The notes under the pieces were generated by a model. The model had not been told where the DNA came from. It searched no databases and saw nothing but the letters and a program-made list of their open reading frames with translations. From an uncultured Nitrososphaerales archaeon (lineage in GTDB: Archaea; Thermoproteota; Nitrososphaeria; Nitrososphaerales; Nitrosocaldaceae), in the NCBI GenBank assembly GCA_938030895.1, contig CALHIV010000004.1, positions 45,235-109,234 of the forward strand: a stretch of DNA of 64,000 nt. Direction: 5' to 3'. This document shows positions 34,652-43,973 of the stretch, piece by piece. Every line of letters starts with the position of its first letter. The first letter of the stretch is position 1. The position numbers and the translations under genes were made by a program.

Positions 34652-36379
34652 TTAGTACTTCCTCTCTGCAGGTTGGTACTTGGTTATCCTCACAGGCAGA
34701 TAGGTTATCTGAGGCCCGTCCTCCCCATAGTAGGCCAGTGTATGCTTGAGAAAGTTAACGTCATCCCTCTTTGGATAGTCAAGCCTTGCATGTGCCCCCC
34801 TAGACTCTAACCTTCTATACGCACTAACAAGCACTACCTCACATACCCTTAGCATGGAATCCAGTTCAAGAACATGTATGAAGTTTGTGTTGTACTCTCT
34901 AGCCTTATCATCTACATGCCTCCATGCCTTTGCCCTCAATGCTCTAACCTTCCTTATACCTTCTGCTAGAGACTCTCCGGTTCTGAATACATATGCATGC
35001 TCATCCATGACCTTGGTCAGTGCTTCTCTTACCTCATATGGGTTCTCATCACCAGAGCCATGAAAGATCCCATCGTATATCCTCTTCTCCTCGCTTGCAA
35101 TAGCATCACTTGGTATACTGTTAGCAGTACTCTTCTTGCTTATAAGCCTGAGGGCATGCTTTGCTGCCAATTCTCCTGTTATCCTACCCCATACAAGGCA
35201 TTCAGCAGTTGAGTTAGCCCCTAACCTATTTGCACCATTTATGCTAACGCATGCTGCCTCTCCTGCGGAGTATAGACCTTCCATCTCAGTCTTCCCATCT
35301 ATATCAACATGTATCCCTCCCATCATGTAGTGGCAGACAGGTCTAATGGGTATAGGCTCATCTATAGGGTCTACGCCAGAGAACTTTATGGCTATCTCCC
35401 TTATCCCTGCCAACCTCTCCTTTATCTTCTCTTCCCCTAGATGCCTAAGATCTAGAAGCACGTAATCCATACCAGTCTCTTCATCCCTGAAGCCTCTACC
35501 TTCCATTATCTCAGTTATTATTGCCCTTGATACAACATCTCTGCTTGCAAGTTCTAACTTGTTTGGTGCATACCTCTTCATGAACCTCTCACCATCCTTG
35601 TTTATAAGGTACCCTCCCTCTCCCCTAGCCCCTTCAGTTATCAGTATGCCAGATGGTATTATCCCCGTTGGATGGAACTGAACAAACTCCATATCCTTCA
35701 ATGCTAGCCCTGCCCTATACGCTAGATCTATCCCATCCGGTGTTGATGATAGTGCGTATGTAGCAAAGGAGTATATCCTCCCTGCTCCTCCAGTCGCTAT
35801 TATCCCTGCTCTGCCTTTGAATACGCTAAAGTTCCCACTAGCAATATCTATGGCTGTGAAGCCCTTGAATGTATGGTTCTCATGGAGTATAGATGTTACA
35901 AACCACTCGTTGTAGAAGTGTATGTTATCGTACTTTAATGCCGTATCATATAGAGTCTGCATCTCATAGAACCCAACCTTATCCTGAGCGAATGTTGCCC
36001 TAGGATAGTTGTAGCCTCCAAACCACCTCTGCGCTATCCTTCCATCATCCCTCCTAGACCATGGCATACCCCAGTGCTCCAACTGGTACACCTCTTGGGG
36101 TATTATGCTTACAAACCTCTCAACAGCATCCTGATCTGCGAGGTAATCGCTCCCCTTTATTGTATCATAGATATGAGACTCTAGATCGTCGCCCTCATCA
36201 GGGTAGAGGACTGCTGCAGTGCCTCCCTCTGCTGAGACAGAATGGGAGCGCATAACCTGCACCTTTGAGATGACTGCTATGCTTATATCCTTGCTTGTCC
36301 TTGCTGCCTCTATAGATGCTCTAAGTCCAGCAAGACCCGAACCGACTATTATAACATCGTGGTCTATTACCTCAACCAA
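34652..36379 (-). CDS. sdhA: Succinate dehydrogenase flavoprotein subunit
   Basis: 575 residues, standard length. The FAD-binding loop VGSGLAGLRA is near 12, MRSHSVSAEGGTAA near 42 holds the His that carries covalent FAD, HPTGIIPSGILITEGARGEGG near 242 and the Arg-containing SRDVVSRAIITEI near 280 build the succinate site, and HYMMGGIHVDIDG near 345 is the second FAD region. The start is TTG 36379, about 27 bases after the box ATATATT near 36402-36411, with GAGTTGG upstream. First gene of sdhACDB. It oxidises succinate to fumarate, or the reverse, linked to the quinone pool. Confidence 0.96.
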   Translation of the reverse strand: MVEVIDHDVIIVGSGLAGLRASIEAARTSKDISIAVISKVQVMRSHSVSAEGGTAAVLYPDEGDDLESHIYDTIKGSDYLADQDAVERFVSIIPQEVYQLEHWGMPWSRRDDGRIAQRWFGGYNYPRATFAQDKVGFYEMQTLYDTALKYDNIHFYNEWFVTSILHENHTFKGFTAIDIASGNFSVFKGRAGIIATGGAGRIYSFATYALSSTPDGIDLAYRAGLALKDMEFVQFHPTGIIPSGILITEGARGEGGYLINKDGERFMKRYAPNKLELASRDVVSRAIITEIMEGRGFRDEETGMDYVLLDLRHLGEEKIKERLAGIREIAIKFSGVDPIDEPIPIRPVCHYMMGGIHVDIDGKTEMEGLYSAGEAACVSINGANRLGANSTAECLVWGRITGELAAKHALRLISKKSTANSIPSDAIASEEKRIYDGIFHGSGDENPYEVREALTKVMDEHAYVFRTGESLAEGIRKVRALRAKAWRHVDDKAREYNTNFIHVLELDSMLRVCEVVLVSAYRRLESRGAHARLDYPKRDDVNFLKHTLAYYGEDGPQITYLPVRITKYQPAERKY

Positions 36380-36396
36380 CTCAATAGTTGAAGATC

Positions 36397-36411
36397 CTCA
36401 ACTATATATTA
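36397..36411. promoter_or_regulatory. Shared A/T box between sdhA and the divergent small gene
   Basis: CAACTATATATTATG lies about 26 bases from TTG 36379 on the minus strand and about 38 bases before ATG 36443 on the plus strand. Both genes could start from TATA sites here, leaderless for sdhA and with a short leader for the small gene. Confidence 0.45.
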
Positions 36412-36442
36412 TGTTTGCTTGCATGCTCTGCTGTGCTCTGGT

Positions 36443-36727
36443 ATGTTAGAGGGAGAGGATGGTGAACAAGGGCAAGGGCAAGAGGAAGCAAGGGAGCAGG
36501 AGCAGATGCTGATAAAGAGGTTTGAAGAACTGGTAGCGAAGTATGGTAAGAGCGAGAACCTGAAGATGTTCATACACTACCATAAGCCTGGATCAAGTGT
36601 TAAGCATCCTCCAGATGTCGCTGACAACATAATATATGTGCTTGATGGCAAGAGAGTCAAGGTAAGGTGCAGATGTGGAGCGTCCCTAGACCTTACAGAT
36701 TATAGCAAGATCGATAAGGTTGATTGA
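36443..36727 (+). CDS. Unrecognised small acidic protein
   Basis: 94 residues from ATG 36443. A disordered Glu/Gln/Gly-rich start (EDGEQGQGQEEAREQEQ) is followed by LIKRFEELVAKYGKSENLKMFIHYHKPGSSVKHPPDVADNIIYVL and a basic CRCG motif (VKVRCRCGASLDL). An upstream ATG at 36419 sits in the promoter region. It is divergent from sdhA. I recognise no family. Confidence 0.55.
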   Translation: MLEGEDGEQGQGQEEAREQEQMLIKRFEELVAKYGKSENLKMFIHYHKPGSSVKHPPDVADNIIYVLDGKRVKVRCRCGASLDLTDYSKIDKVD

Positions 36728-36774
36728 TGATAATCCTTTTAATTATTCATACATTATATAATCTATATAGATAC

Positions 36775-38082
36775 TCAAGGTATAACTATGAGGAAGGTTA
36801 GCAAGATGAGCATATTGAGTAGAGTTACTAGAGAGCCTATCTTGAAGAACTCGATGAACGTGAACCCGTCCCTCCTTGCCGCTTCAAGTATTATCAGGTT
36901 GCTAGCTGCACCAAGTATAGTAAGGTTCCCTGCAAGGGTACTAGCTCCAGCAAGTGCGACCCATGCCTTGATATCATCGCCTGAGAAGCCCTGCTCATGC
37001 ATGATGTTGGTGTAGAATGCAACGAAGGGTACATTACTCATGAACTGGCTCAGGAATGTGCTTGTAGATACTATGGCAAGTATGGTTGATGGGCTCGTTG
37101 TTGGTGTACTTGCATCATAGCCATCCAACTGGAGTGGGGATAGTACGCCTGAGATCATTGCTATAACACCTGTACTTGCAAGGGCATCCATGAATACAAA
37201 CATAGCGATGAAGAGCACTATTATGCCCCAGTTCATATGCTTGAGTATAGCAATTCTATCCTTTGAGTATGCAAACATGACTAGCCCTCCAACCAATGCT
37301 ATATGGCTCATGCCTAGCATGGGCTCAATACCTACTACTGCTCTTACTATACTGACTGTGAAGAACCCAAGTATCACAGCAGATACTACAAAGATGCTGA
37401 TCTTTGCCATCCTAGGCTCGTATGTGATACTCTTCAATGAATCAGGAGCAAGATTGATGCTAGTGCTGATACTCTTACTATAACTCTTATAGTACCATCT
37501 GAGCAGATAGTATGTTACAATGTAGTTAACTATTGTGGGCAATGCTAGATACCTTAGGAAGTCAAGCATCGGTGCTCTCATACCGCTCTCAACTGCTATC
37601 AGGAAGTTCTGAGGATTGCCTATTGGTGTCATAGTACTCCCTATTGTAACAGCAAATGCAAGTGCTATAAGTAGTGGTTTAGGCTTTATACCAAACCTTG
37701 ACATGCTCAGTATCATAGGCGTTGCGACCAATGCTATTGTATCATTCATGAGGAAGGCTGATAGAGTACCCATAACTAGCAAGATGAAGAGTAACAGCCT
37801 ATCCATGCTCTTTGCATGTCTGAGTATGCTTACAGTTATATGCTGTATAATCCCTGTCCTCTCAAGCACTGCCACTATCATAAACATGCCAAGAAGGAAG
37901 AGTATAACATCCATCTTAACTGCTCTATATGCATCCTCTATACTTATGGCCTGCATAGCAAGCATCGTTAGAGCGCCTACAAGCATTGGTATCCATGCAG
38001 GGATGCTGAACCCTCCTATCCTCCTTACTGCTATAAGCCCATAGACGAAGAGAAAGGTGAGCAATGCATATATTGCAGTCAT
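36775..38082 (-). CDS. ArsB/NhaD-type ion transporter
   Basis: About 435 residues from ATG 38082; the frame is open further to 38217 but that extension would overlap the divergent gene at 38178 and lacks hydrophobic helices. It has about 11-12 transmembrane helices. Family marks are VLERTGIIQHITV near 67, FLMNDTIALVATPMIL near 110, MTPIGNPQNFLIAVESG near 158 and SNVPFVAFYTNI with GASTLAGNLTILGAASNLIILEA toward the end. The ion-transporter superfamily moves arsenite, citrate, dicarboxylates or Na+/H+; the substrate cannot be read from sequence. Confidence 0.85.
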   Translation of the reverse strand: MTAIYALLTFLFVYGLIAVRRIGGFSIPAWIPMLVGALTMLAMQAISIEDAYRAVKMDVILFLLGMFMIVAVLERTGIIQHITVSILRHAKSMDRLLLFILLVMGTLSAFLMNDTIALVATPMILSMSRFGIKPKPLLIALAFAVTIGSTMTPIGNPQNFLIAVESGMRAPMLDFLRYLALPTIVNYIVTYYLLRWYYKSYSKSISTSINLAPDSLKSITYEPRMAKISIFVVSAVILGFFTVSIVRAVVGIEPMLGMSHIALVGGLVMFAYSKDRIAILKHMNWGIIVLFIAMFVFMDALASTGVIAMISGVLSPLQLDGYDASTPTTSPSTILAIVSTSTFLSQFMSNVPFVAFYTNIMHEQGFSGDDIKAWVALAGASTLAGNLTILGAASNLIILEAARRDGFTFIEFFKIGSLVTLLNMLILLTFLIVIP

Positions 38083-38177
38083 AGATTGGGTCTTCTGCTT
38101 GGAGAGTCTTATAGGATAGATGCTAATAAATGTTGTTAAGTTTAAGAGTTGGAATATAGTATTACTATGGGTGTAGT

Positions 38178-38687
38178 ATGGATGATGTGAAGTTAAAGGT
38201 AAGGGAGATCGTAGCAAGGGAGGTTGATGATGTCAAGGGTAAAGGTATAGGCAGTGGAGTTGAATGCTTTGCCTGTCATGTTATTTATACTGTTATGAGT
38301 GAGTGCGGTATAGATGAGGCTACAGCAGCAGATCTTCTCTCACAGGTGCTCAGCGAGGATCCATCACTGAATGATAGGTTCATACAGGCTATGGAGTATC
38401 TGCATCTATACTCTAGGGCTAGAGCGTTATGGTTCTACAGCAAGGATAGGGTGGAGAAGGATGATTATCTTATGATGCATGTAAGGAATGCTATAGCAGA
38501 GATAGAGTATGAGGCTAGGGAGTATGGCAATGATGCTGTGTTTAGAAGACTACTGCTATCTTATCTTTCAACATACATCGCTCAGATAATAGGTATGGAT
38601 CTACATGCTAGCACTGAAGAACTATACTATCTGCTGAGGAAGAAGGGTGAATTAGAAGAAGAAATAGAGAGAGTGATTAAAAGGTAA
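38178..38687 (+). CDS. Unrecognised helical protein
   Basis: 169 residues, almost entirely helical and charged. An N-terminal basic/acidic helix (KLKVREIVAREVDDVKG), a Cys pair (ECFACHVIYTVMSECG), then long helices to a Lys/Glu-rich end (KKGELEEEIERVIKR). No membrane segment. The gene is divergent from the transporter and convergent with the surface-protein gene. Function unknown. Confidence 0.6.
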   Translation: MDDVKLKVREIVAREVDDVKGKGIGSGVECFACHVIYTVMSECGIDEATAADLLSQVLSEDPSLNDRFIQAMEYLHLYSRARALWFYSKDRVEKDDYLMMHVRNAIAEIEYEAREYGNDAVFRRLLLSYLSTYIAQIIGMDLHASTEELYYLLRKKGELEEEIERVIKR

Positions 38688-38729
38688 AGGTAAAGGAAAG
38701 AGAGGATGATTAAAGAAAAGAGAGGATTA

Positions 38730-39284
38730 TCAATCCCTCTTGGTTCTAAGTACCTTGTAACCTGCGAATGTTGCTATCCCTGCACCTGTGACTGCTACTG
38801 CACCAAGCACGCTCTCAGGCACCACCATGAATGGCAGCACTATATCATCCCAGAACCATACTGTACCAAAACTACCTACTATAGCGCCATAAACCAGCCA
38901 TGTGCTTCCAGGAGCCTCATTGGTATCACAACCATCATTTGCATTATTCCAGACTAGAGCAGCATTAGTAGGATATACCTTCGTTAATGTTAGTGTTGCT
39001 GGACCACTGCCTGCTAATGGTTCTACTATAGTGCATACATCGCCATCAGGCTCATATACATTTAGGTATAGTAATTGTACAAATGCTCCAGGAGGCAATG
39101 TTATGGTCAGGGTTATAGTTGTTGTACCTCCAGGGGCTGGTATTGGTGCTGGATTCACTGTATAACTCACACTGTATGCCTGAGCATGGGCCTGTTGTAC
39201 TGGCATATTGAGGAGCATTGCTGCAACGCTTAACGCTGTTACCACTCCTATTACACTACTACTCTTCTTCCTATCCATATACAT
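38730..39284 (-). CDS. Secreted surface protein with C-terminal membrane anchor (VPES-type end)
   Basis: 184 residues. A signal peptide (VVTALSVAAMLLNMPVQQAHAQA) ends near 35. The mature part is a proline/threonine-rich beta domain (PAPIPAPGGTTTITLTITLPPGA) with two Cys in CTIVEP and GCDTN. The end reads VPESVLGAVAVTGAGIATFAGYKVLRTKRD: a short polar motif, a hydrophobic helix and a basic tail, the layout of archaeal surface-anchoring tails (PEF/PGF-CTERM-like). A surface or adhesion role is inferred. A TATA-like box TATTTATATAATAG lies about 26 bases before ATG 39284. Confidence 0.75.
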   Translation of the reverse strand: MYMDRKKSSSVIGVVTALSVAAMLLNMPVQQAHAQAYSVSYTVNPAPIPAPGGTTTITLTITLPPGAFVQLLYLNVYEPDGDVCTIVEPLAGSGPATLTLTKVYPTNAALVWNNANDGCDTNEAPGSTWLVYGAIVGSFGTVWFWDDIVLPFMVVPESVLGAVAVTGAGIATFAGYKVLRTKRD

Positions 39285-39326
39285 CGCTTTATATATTATT
39301 CACACTATTATATAAATACATATGTT

Positions 39327-39359
39327 AGATAGTTCTATAATAGGAGTTATAGAATATCT
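39327..39359. promoter_or_regulatory. Hairpin in the divergent intergenic region
   Basis: AGATA-G-TTCTATAA / TTATAGAA-TATCT form a 13-bp imperfect inverted repeat around a 6-base loop (39341-39346). It sits between the surface protein start (39284) and the redoxin start (39399/39432), next to their promoter boxes. Palindromes in such positions can be operator sites; this is a position-based inference. Confidence 0.5.
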
Positions 39360-39431
39360 ATAGAGAGAAAACTAATTTTATCCAGGCTAGGTTAAGCAAT
39401 GATTTTAAGTAGGTACACAAGTACAGTTCAT

Positions 39432-40088
39432 ATGCCTGCAAGGATAGGCGAGAAGGCTCCAAACCTCAAGGTTAGTAAGTGGGTCCAAGGCATACCAACG
39501 AATATAGATAAGGAGAGGGACCATGTTGTGCTTGTAGAGGTCTTCCAAGTCAACTGCCCAGGGTGCTTCCTATACGGCTTACCAACTGCCATAGAGATCT
39601 ACAGTAAGTACAGGAACGATGGGGTTAGAGTGCTAGGTTTAGCAACTGCGTTCGAGGACTTTGATAAGAATACTTTGGAGAATCTTGAACTACTAGCAAG
39701 TACTGGCAAGGTTATAGGCGAGACGTATAGAACGCTTATGCAGTATGGTATGCTCAAGAGCGATGGTACACTGCCATACAAGATACCATTCCCACTAGCA
39801 ATGGATATGCTTGTGAAGAACGATGGCAGGATTACAGATGAGATGGTTATAAACTACATAGAGGAGAGGATACCAGACTTTCATATGTATGGAGAGGCTA
39901 AGAGGTTACTGCTTATACAGAGGGTTAGAGATTACCTCTCAAGCAAGGAGTATATACCATTGACGTTCGAGGAGTATGCTCTTCAAGGTACTCCATCCTC
40001 CATAGTTATAGATAGAGATGGTATCCTTAGGCATGTGAGTTTTGGTTATGATGAGAGCCTTGAGAGTATTGTAAATAGTCTGCTATAG
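39432..40088 (+). CDS. Thioredoxin-fold redoxin (AhpC/TlpA-like)
   Basis: 218 residues from ATG 39432; ATG 39399 would add 11 residues and either start has an A/T box about 26 bases upstream. MPARIGEKAPNLKVSKWVQG is a redoxin N-terminus and VEVFQVNCPGCFLYGLP near 35-50 holds the CxxC active site. The end is GTPSSIVIDRDGILRHVSFG, with the cis-Pro region. No signal peptide. It may be a disulfide reductase or a peroxidase-like protein; the partner is unknown. Confidence 0.8.
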   Translation: MPARIGEKAPNLKVSKWVQGIPTNIDKERDHVVLVEVFQVNCPGCFLYGLPTAIEIYSKYRNDGVRVLGLATAFEDFDKNTLENLELLASTGKVIGETYRTLMQYGMLKSDGTLPYKIPFPLAMDMLVKNDGRITDEMVINYIEERIPDFHMYGEAKRLLLIQRVRDYLSSKEYIPLTFEEYALQGTPSSIVIDRDGILRHVSFGYDESLESIVNSLL

Positions 40089-40390
40089 CAGAGTACTATG
40101 CTATATTATGCCATCCATATTTAGGATCTGGTAGTGACTAGTGTCTATAAATACAATATACCTGAACTACAACTAAGGCGCTAACAAGTATATTTAACTG
40201 CTTTTACCCAAATGGATCCATCAACCATCTACCAGTAGAGCCATAGTTATATCTTGATTAGCCTCATAATATTGGATTCTGCCCCTCAATCTGATAAACC
40301 TCATCGGATGGTTGTGAGATCTATGCACGCATATATAAACAGATAAACAAACCGTCAAATCTTTAAATACCATGCTAATAGTATAATGGC
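40089..40390. other. Intergenic stretch with no gene seen
   Basis: These 302 bases separate the redoxin from the sulfurtransferase gene. They are A/T rich and contain promoter-like boxes: TCTTTAAATAC at 40360-40370 lies 26 bases before ATG 40391, fitting a leaderless transcript. I found no conserved RNA fold or good open frame; the short minus-strand frame at 40221-40403 lacks any support. Confidence 0.6.
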
Positions 40391-41233
40391 ATGAGCTACG
40401 CACATCCTGAGGTACTTGTAAGCACGCAATGGGTGCAGGAGCATCTCAACGATCCAAAGGTAAGGATAGCAGAGGTTGACTACGATCCAACATCAAACTA
40501 CATGCTTGGGCATGTACCAAATGCAGTACTCTTCGACTGGAAGAAGGATATAAACGATCCAGTGAGGAGGGATATATTGAGCAAGGAGGCATGTGAGGAT
40601 CTACTGCAGAGGGCAGGATGCAATAACGATACCATATTGGTGCTATATGGTGACTTCAACAACTGGTTTGCTGCATTTGCATTCTGGGTCTTCAAGTACT
40701 ACGGCTATGATGATGTAAGACTCATGAATGGAGGTAGGAAGAAGTGGCTTGAAGAGGATAGGCCTGTTACAAAGGATGTACCAACATTTGATAGGGGTAA
40801 CTGGAAGGGTAGAGATCCAGATAGGACTATCAGGGTATTCAGGCCATATGTTGAGAGCATACTTGGGATGAAGGATAAAGTGCTGGTAGATGTGAGGTCT
40901 CCAAAGGAGTACACTGGCGAGATACTTGCTCCACCAGAGTACCCAACTGAAGCAGCACAGAGAGGAGGGCATATCCCTACTGCAATTAACATACCATGGG
41001 CGCAAGCAGTGAATGAGGATGGAACGTTCAAGAGTGCTGATGAGTTGAGGAGGTTGTATGAGAGCAAGGGCGTTACCAAGGATAAGGAGGTTATAACATA
41101 CTGTAGGATAGGTGAGAGATCATCACATACATGGTTTGTACTGAAGTACCTTCTAGGCTATCCAAATGTGAAGAACTACGATGGCTCATGGAGCGAATGG
41201 GGTAATGCGGTAGGGGTACCTATAGAGAAGTAA
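40391..41233 (+). CDS. Thiosulfate/mercaptopyruvate sulfurtransferase (tandem rhodanese)
   Basis: 280 residues with two rhodanese domains. The first (about 1-125; VLVSTQWVQEHLNDPKVRIAEVDY) is inactive; the second ends in the catalytic loop TYCRIGERSSHTW near 232-241 with the persulfide-carrying Cys. CRIGERS fits thiosulfate sulfurtransferases. It moves sulfane sulfur to a thiol acceptor. The box 40360-40370 supports the ATG. It lies 5 kb from the lipoyl/TusA-like fusion, another possible sulfur carrier. Confidence 0.92.
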   Translation: MSYAHPEVLVSTQWVQEHLNDPKVRIAEVDYDPTSNYMLGHVPNAVLFDWKKDINDPVRRDILSKEACEDLLQRAGCNNDTILVLYGDFNNWFAAFAFWVFKYYGYDDVRLMNGGRKKWLEEDRPVTKDVPTFDRGNWKGRDPDRTIRVFRPYVESILGMKDKVLVDVRSPKEYTGEILAPPEYPTEAAQRGGHIPTAINIPWAQAVNEDGTFKSADELRRLYESKGVTKDKEVITYCRIGERSSHTWFVLKYLLGYPNVKNYDGSWSEWGNAVGVPIEK

Positions 41234-41276
41234 AGATCTCGTATGTTCTATTTTTTATCAGTTAGTTGTGAAGTAT

Positions 41277-43973
41277 CTAGGCTAGTTCTAGTCTACCTAT
41301 CACTGTCCCTTCATCTAGAGCCTCGAGTCTGAAGCCCATCCTCCTCATAAGATCTATTATCCTAGCATTATTAGCAAGCATAACTGCGCTAACAACCTTT
41401 ACGTCCATATCCTCTGCAATCTCAAGTATGTAATCTACAAGTTTTGTACCAAGCCCAAGGCCCTGCCATGGATCCGCTACTATAACCGCTACCTCACCCT
41501 CTCTATAGCCATCCTTACTCCTCTTACTATCTATAACTAGGCTTACTACACCTATTATCCTCTTCACATTACCCTCGCTAAGTTCAGCAACTATACTCAT
41601 CTCTCTAGCATAGTCTATGTTACAGTACCTTACAATCTGCTCATGTGGTGTATCCTTTATAATCGTGAAGAACCTCTGATATACGCTCTCCTGCGAGAGA
41701 TGCTTGAACATATCAAGCCAGAGAGGCTCATCCTCAGGCTTTATAGGTCTGAGGAGCACTATCCTACCATCCTTGAGCGTCCATAGCCTCTCATACCTCT
41801 TCGGATAAGGGCTTATAACAAGGTGCCTATAATGCTCATGATCCTTCCTGCTCTCCCTTGCTCTAGCCCTTGCCTCATCTACAACTATCCTTGCATCAAC
41901 CGCTACTATCTTATTGCCATAGACAAGCAGTGGATTTATATCAACCTCCTCTATCTCTGGGAAGTCTATGAGCATCTGGGAGAATGATACGAGTAACTGC
42001 TCCAATACTTTCATATCCGTTGCTGGTATATCCCTGTAGCCCTTGAGTAGTTTGTAGACCTTGGTCTCTTCCATGAGCATCCTTGCAAGTACTTGGTTTA
42101 GTGGGGGTAGCCCTACAGCAAAGTCCCTGAAGAGTTCAACCCCAATGCCTCCCATCCCAAACAGTACCACTGGCCCAAATATTGGATCGTGCTTTGCACC
42201 AAGTATAATCTCTATACCCTTCATACTTACCATAGGTTGAACTGTAACGCCATCTATCCTAGCATCTGGCCTCCTAGCCTTGACATTCTGCAATATCCTA
42301 TTGTATGCCTCCCTAACCTCATACTCATCATTCAGGTTGAGCGCTACCCCTCCAACATCGCTCTTATGGGTTATATCCTTGGAGTAGACCTTGAGTACTA
42401 CTGGATAGCCTATGCTTGATGCCATAGAGACTGCCTCATCCTCGCTCTCTGCAACTAGGGTTCTTACTACTGGTATATTGTAGTATGAGATGAACTCCTT
42501 CGACTCTACCTCATCTAGTATCTTCCTCTTCTCTGCTATTGCATTACTTATCATTGTGAGTAATGGCCTCTTTGGTGGCATAAAGTCTATCAATGCCTCT
42601 GGAGTCTGGTAGAGCATCTCAAGCCTATGCTTGTACTGGTACATATATATGAAGGTCTTGATAGCCTGCTCTGGAGTATCGTACGTAGGGATACCATTCT
42701 CGTTGAGTATCCTGTTTGCTTCAGGCTGGAACATGAATGATGTAAGTACTGGTTTACCACTGCTCTTATTACTGCCCTTACACACCTCTACAACTGTTCT
42801 TGCTATCTCTGTAGCATCTATTACCGTTGGTGTATGTATCACAAGTATACCATCGATATTGTTATCCTTCAAGCATAACTCCAATGCCCTCCTATACCTC
42901 GATGCATCTGCATCCCCTATGAGATCTATTGGGTTCCCCTTACTCCAATGTTTTGGAAGCACTCTGTTGAGCTCTTCTATTGTGTAAGGGTCTAGTTCTG
43001 CCAACTTTCCTCCATTTGCAATGAGTGTATCGGTGGCCATTATCGCTGGTCCCCCAGCATTTGTTATTATTGCTAGTCTAGGACCATTTGGTAACGACTG
43101 CTTTGCTAATGCTTCAGCACAGTTGAATAGTTCTGATATCTCATCGACCCTTATTACCCCTGCCCTCTTGAATGCTGCATCGTACACGATATCCTCGCCA
43201 GCAAGGGAACCTGTGTGTGATTGCACTGCTCTAGCGCTCTCTGCGAACTTGCCTGCCTTAACAACTATTATAGGCTTCGTCCTAGAGAAGTGCCTTGCAG
43301 CGCTCATGAACCTCTTTGCATCACTTATCCCCTCTATGTAGAGGAGGATGCTCTTGGTCTCTGGATCCTTTCCCAAGTACTCTATAAGGTCACCAAAGTC
43401 AACATCTAGCATTGAGCCTACGGATACGAATGTGCTGAACCCTATGCTCTCGTTCACTGCCCACTCTATTATGGCTGAGGCTAGAGCGCCACTCTGGGAT
43501 ATCAGTGCTACGCTCCCAGACTCTGGTATCCTGCTCAGGAATGTTGCATTAAGGTTGATACTAGGCCTTATTATGCCGAGGCAGTTGGGCCCTATTATGT
43601 TTAGAGCGTATTTATCCCTAGCCTCTAGTATCTTTGCCTCCAATGCTCTGCCTTCCTCACCAACCTCCCTGAACCCTGCAGAGATTATGATGATGTTCTT
43701 TATCCCTACTTTACCGCACTGCTCAACTATCCCTGGTACGGTTGGTGCTGGTGTTGCTATTACAGCAAGGTCAACCTTCTCTGGAAGATCCTCTACGCTC
43801 TTGTAGGCCTTTACGCCTAGTACCTCATCCTTCCTTATGTTCACTGGATATACATTACCTTTATACTCCATGAGGTTCTTTATGAGCCTCCAGCCTACGG
43901 TGCCTTCTTCATCACTTGCCCCTACCACAGCTATGCTCCTTGGGTTGAATAATGTTGAGAGATCGCTGACCAT
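41277..43973 (-). CDS. ADP-forming acyl-CoA synthetase fused to a GNAT acetyltransferase domain
   Basis: 898 residues. Residues 1-470 are the CoA-binding and ligase alpha part (FNPRSIAVVGASDEEGTVGWRL; catalytic region VQSHTGSLAGED near 250), residues about 480-715 the ATP-grasp beta part (SIGYPVVLKVYSKDITHKSDVGGV near 520), and residues about 740-898 a GNAT fold (DPWQGLGLGTKLVDYILEIAED). AOA use ADP-forming synthetases for 3-hydroxypropionate and 4-hydroxybutyrate in their CO2 fixation cycle; this protein could be one, but Pat-like protein acetyltransferases share the plan. The gene starts directly after the phaC stop (TAG 43974-43976, ATG 43973). Confidence 0.88.
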   Translation of the reverse strand: MVSDLSTLFNPRSIAVVGASDEEGTVGWRLIKNLMEYKGNVYPVNIRKDEVLGVKAYKSVEDLPEKVDLAVIATPAPTVPGIVEQCGKVGIKNIIIISAGFREVGEEGRALEAKILEARDKYALNIIGPNCLGIIRPSINLNATFLSRIPESGSVALISQSGALASAIIEWAVNESIGFSTFVSVGSMLDVDFGDLIEYLGKDPETKSILLYIEGISDAKRFMSAARHFSRTKPIIVVKAGKFAESARAVQSHTGSLAGEDIVYDAAFKRAGVIRVDEISELFNCAEALAKQSLPNGPRLAIITNAGGPAIMATDTLIANGGKLAELDPYTIEELNRVLPKHWSKGNPIDLIGDADASRYRRALELCLKDNNIDGILVIHTPTVIDATEIARTVVEVCKGSNKSSGKPVLTSFMFQPEANRILNENGIPTYDTPEQAIKTFIYMYQYKHRLEMLYQTPEALIDFMPPKRPLLTMISNAIAEKRKILDEVESKEFISYYNIPVVRTLVAESEDEAVSMASSIGYPVVLKVYSKDITHKSDVGGVALNLNDEYEVREAYNRILQNVKARRPDARIDGVTVQPMVSMKGIEIILGAKHDPIFGPVVLFGMGGIGVELFRDFAVGLPPLNQVLARMLMEETKVYKLLKGYRDIPATDMKVLEQLLVSFSQMLIDFPEIEEVDINPLLVYGNKIVAVDARIVVDEARARARESRKDHEHYRHLVISPYPKRYERLWTLKDGRIVLLRPIKPEDEPLWLDMFKHLSQESVYQRFFTIIKDTPHEQIVRYCNIDYAREMSIVAELSEGNVKRIIGVVSLVIDSKRSKDGYREGEVAVIVADPWQGLGLGTKLVDYILEIAEDMDVKVVSAVMLANNARIIDLMRRMGFRLEALDEGTVIGRLELA

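Noticed and set aside
40221..40403. 60-residue minus-strand frame in the 302-base gap
   Set aside because: It overlaps the promoter and start of the sulfurtransferase gene, has no motif or ribosome-binding site, and a short open frame is expected by chance.
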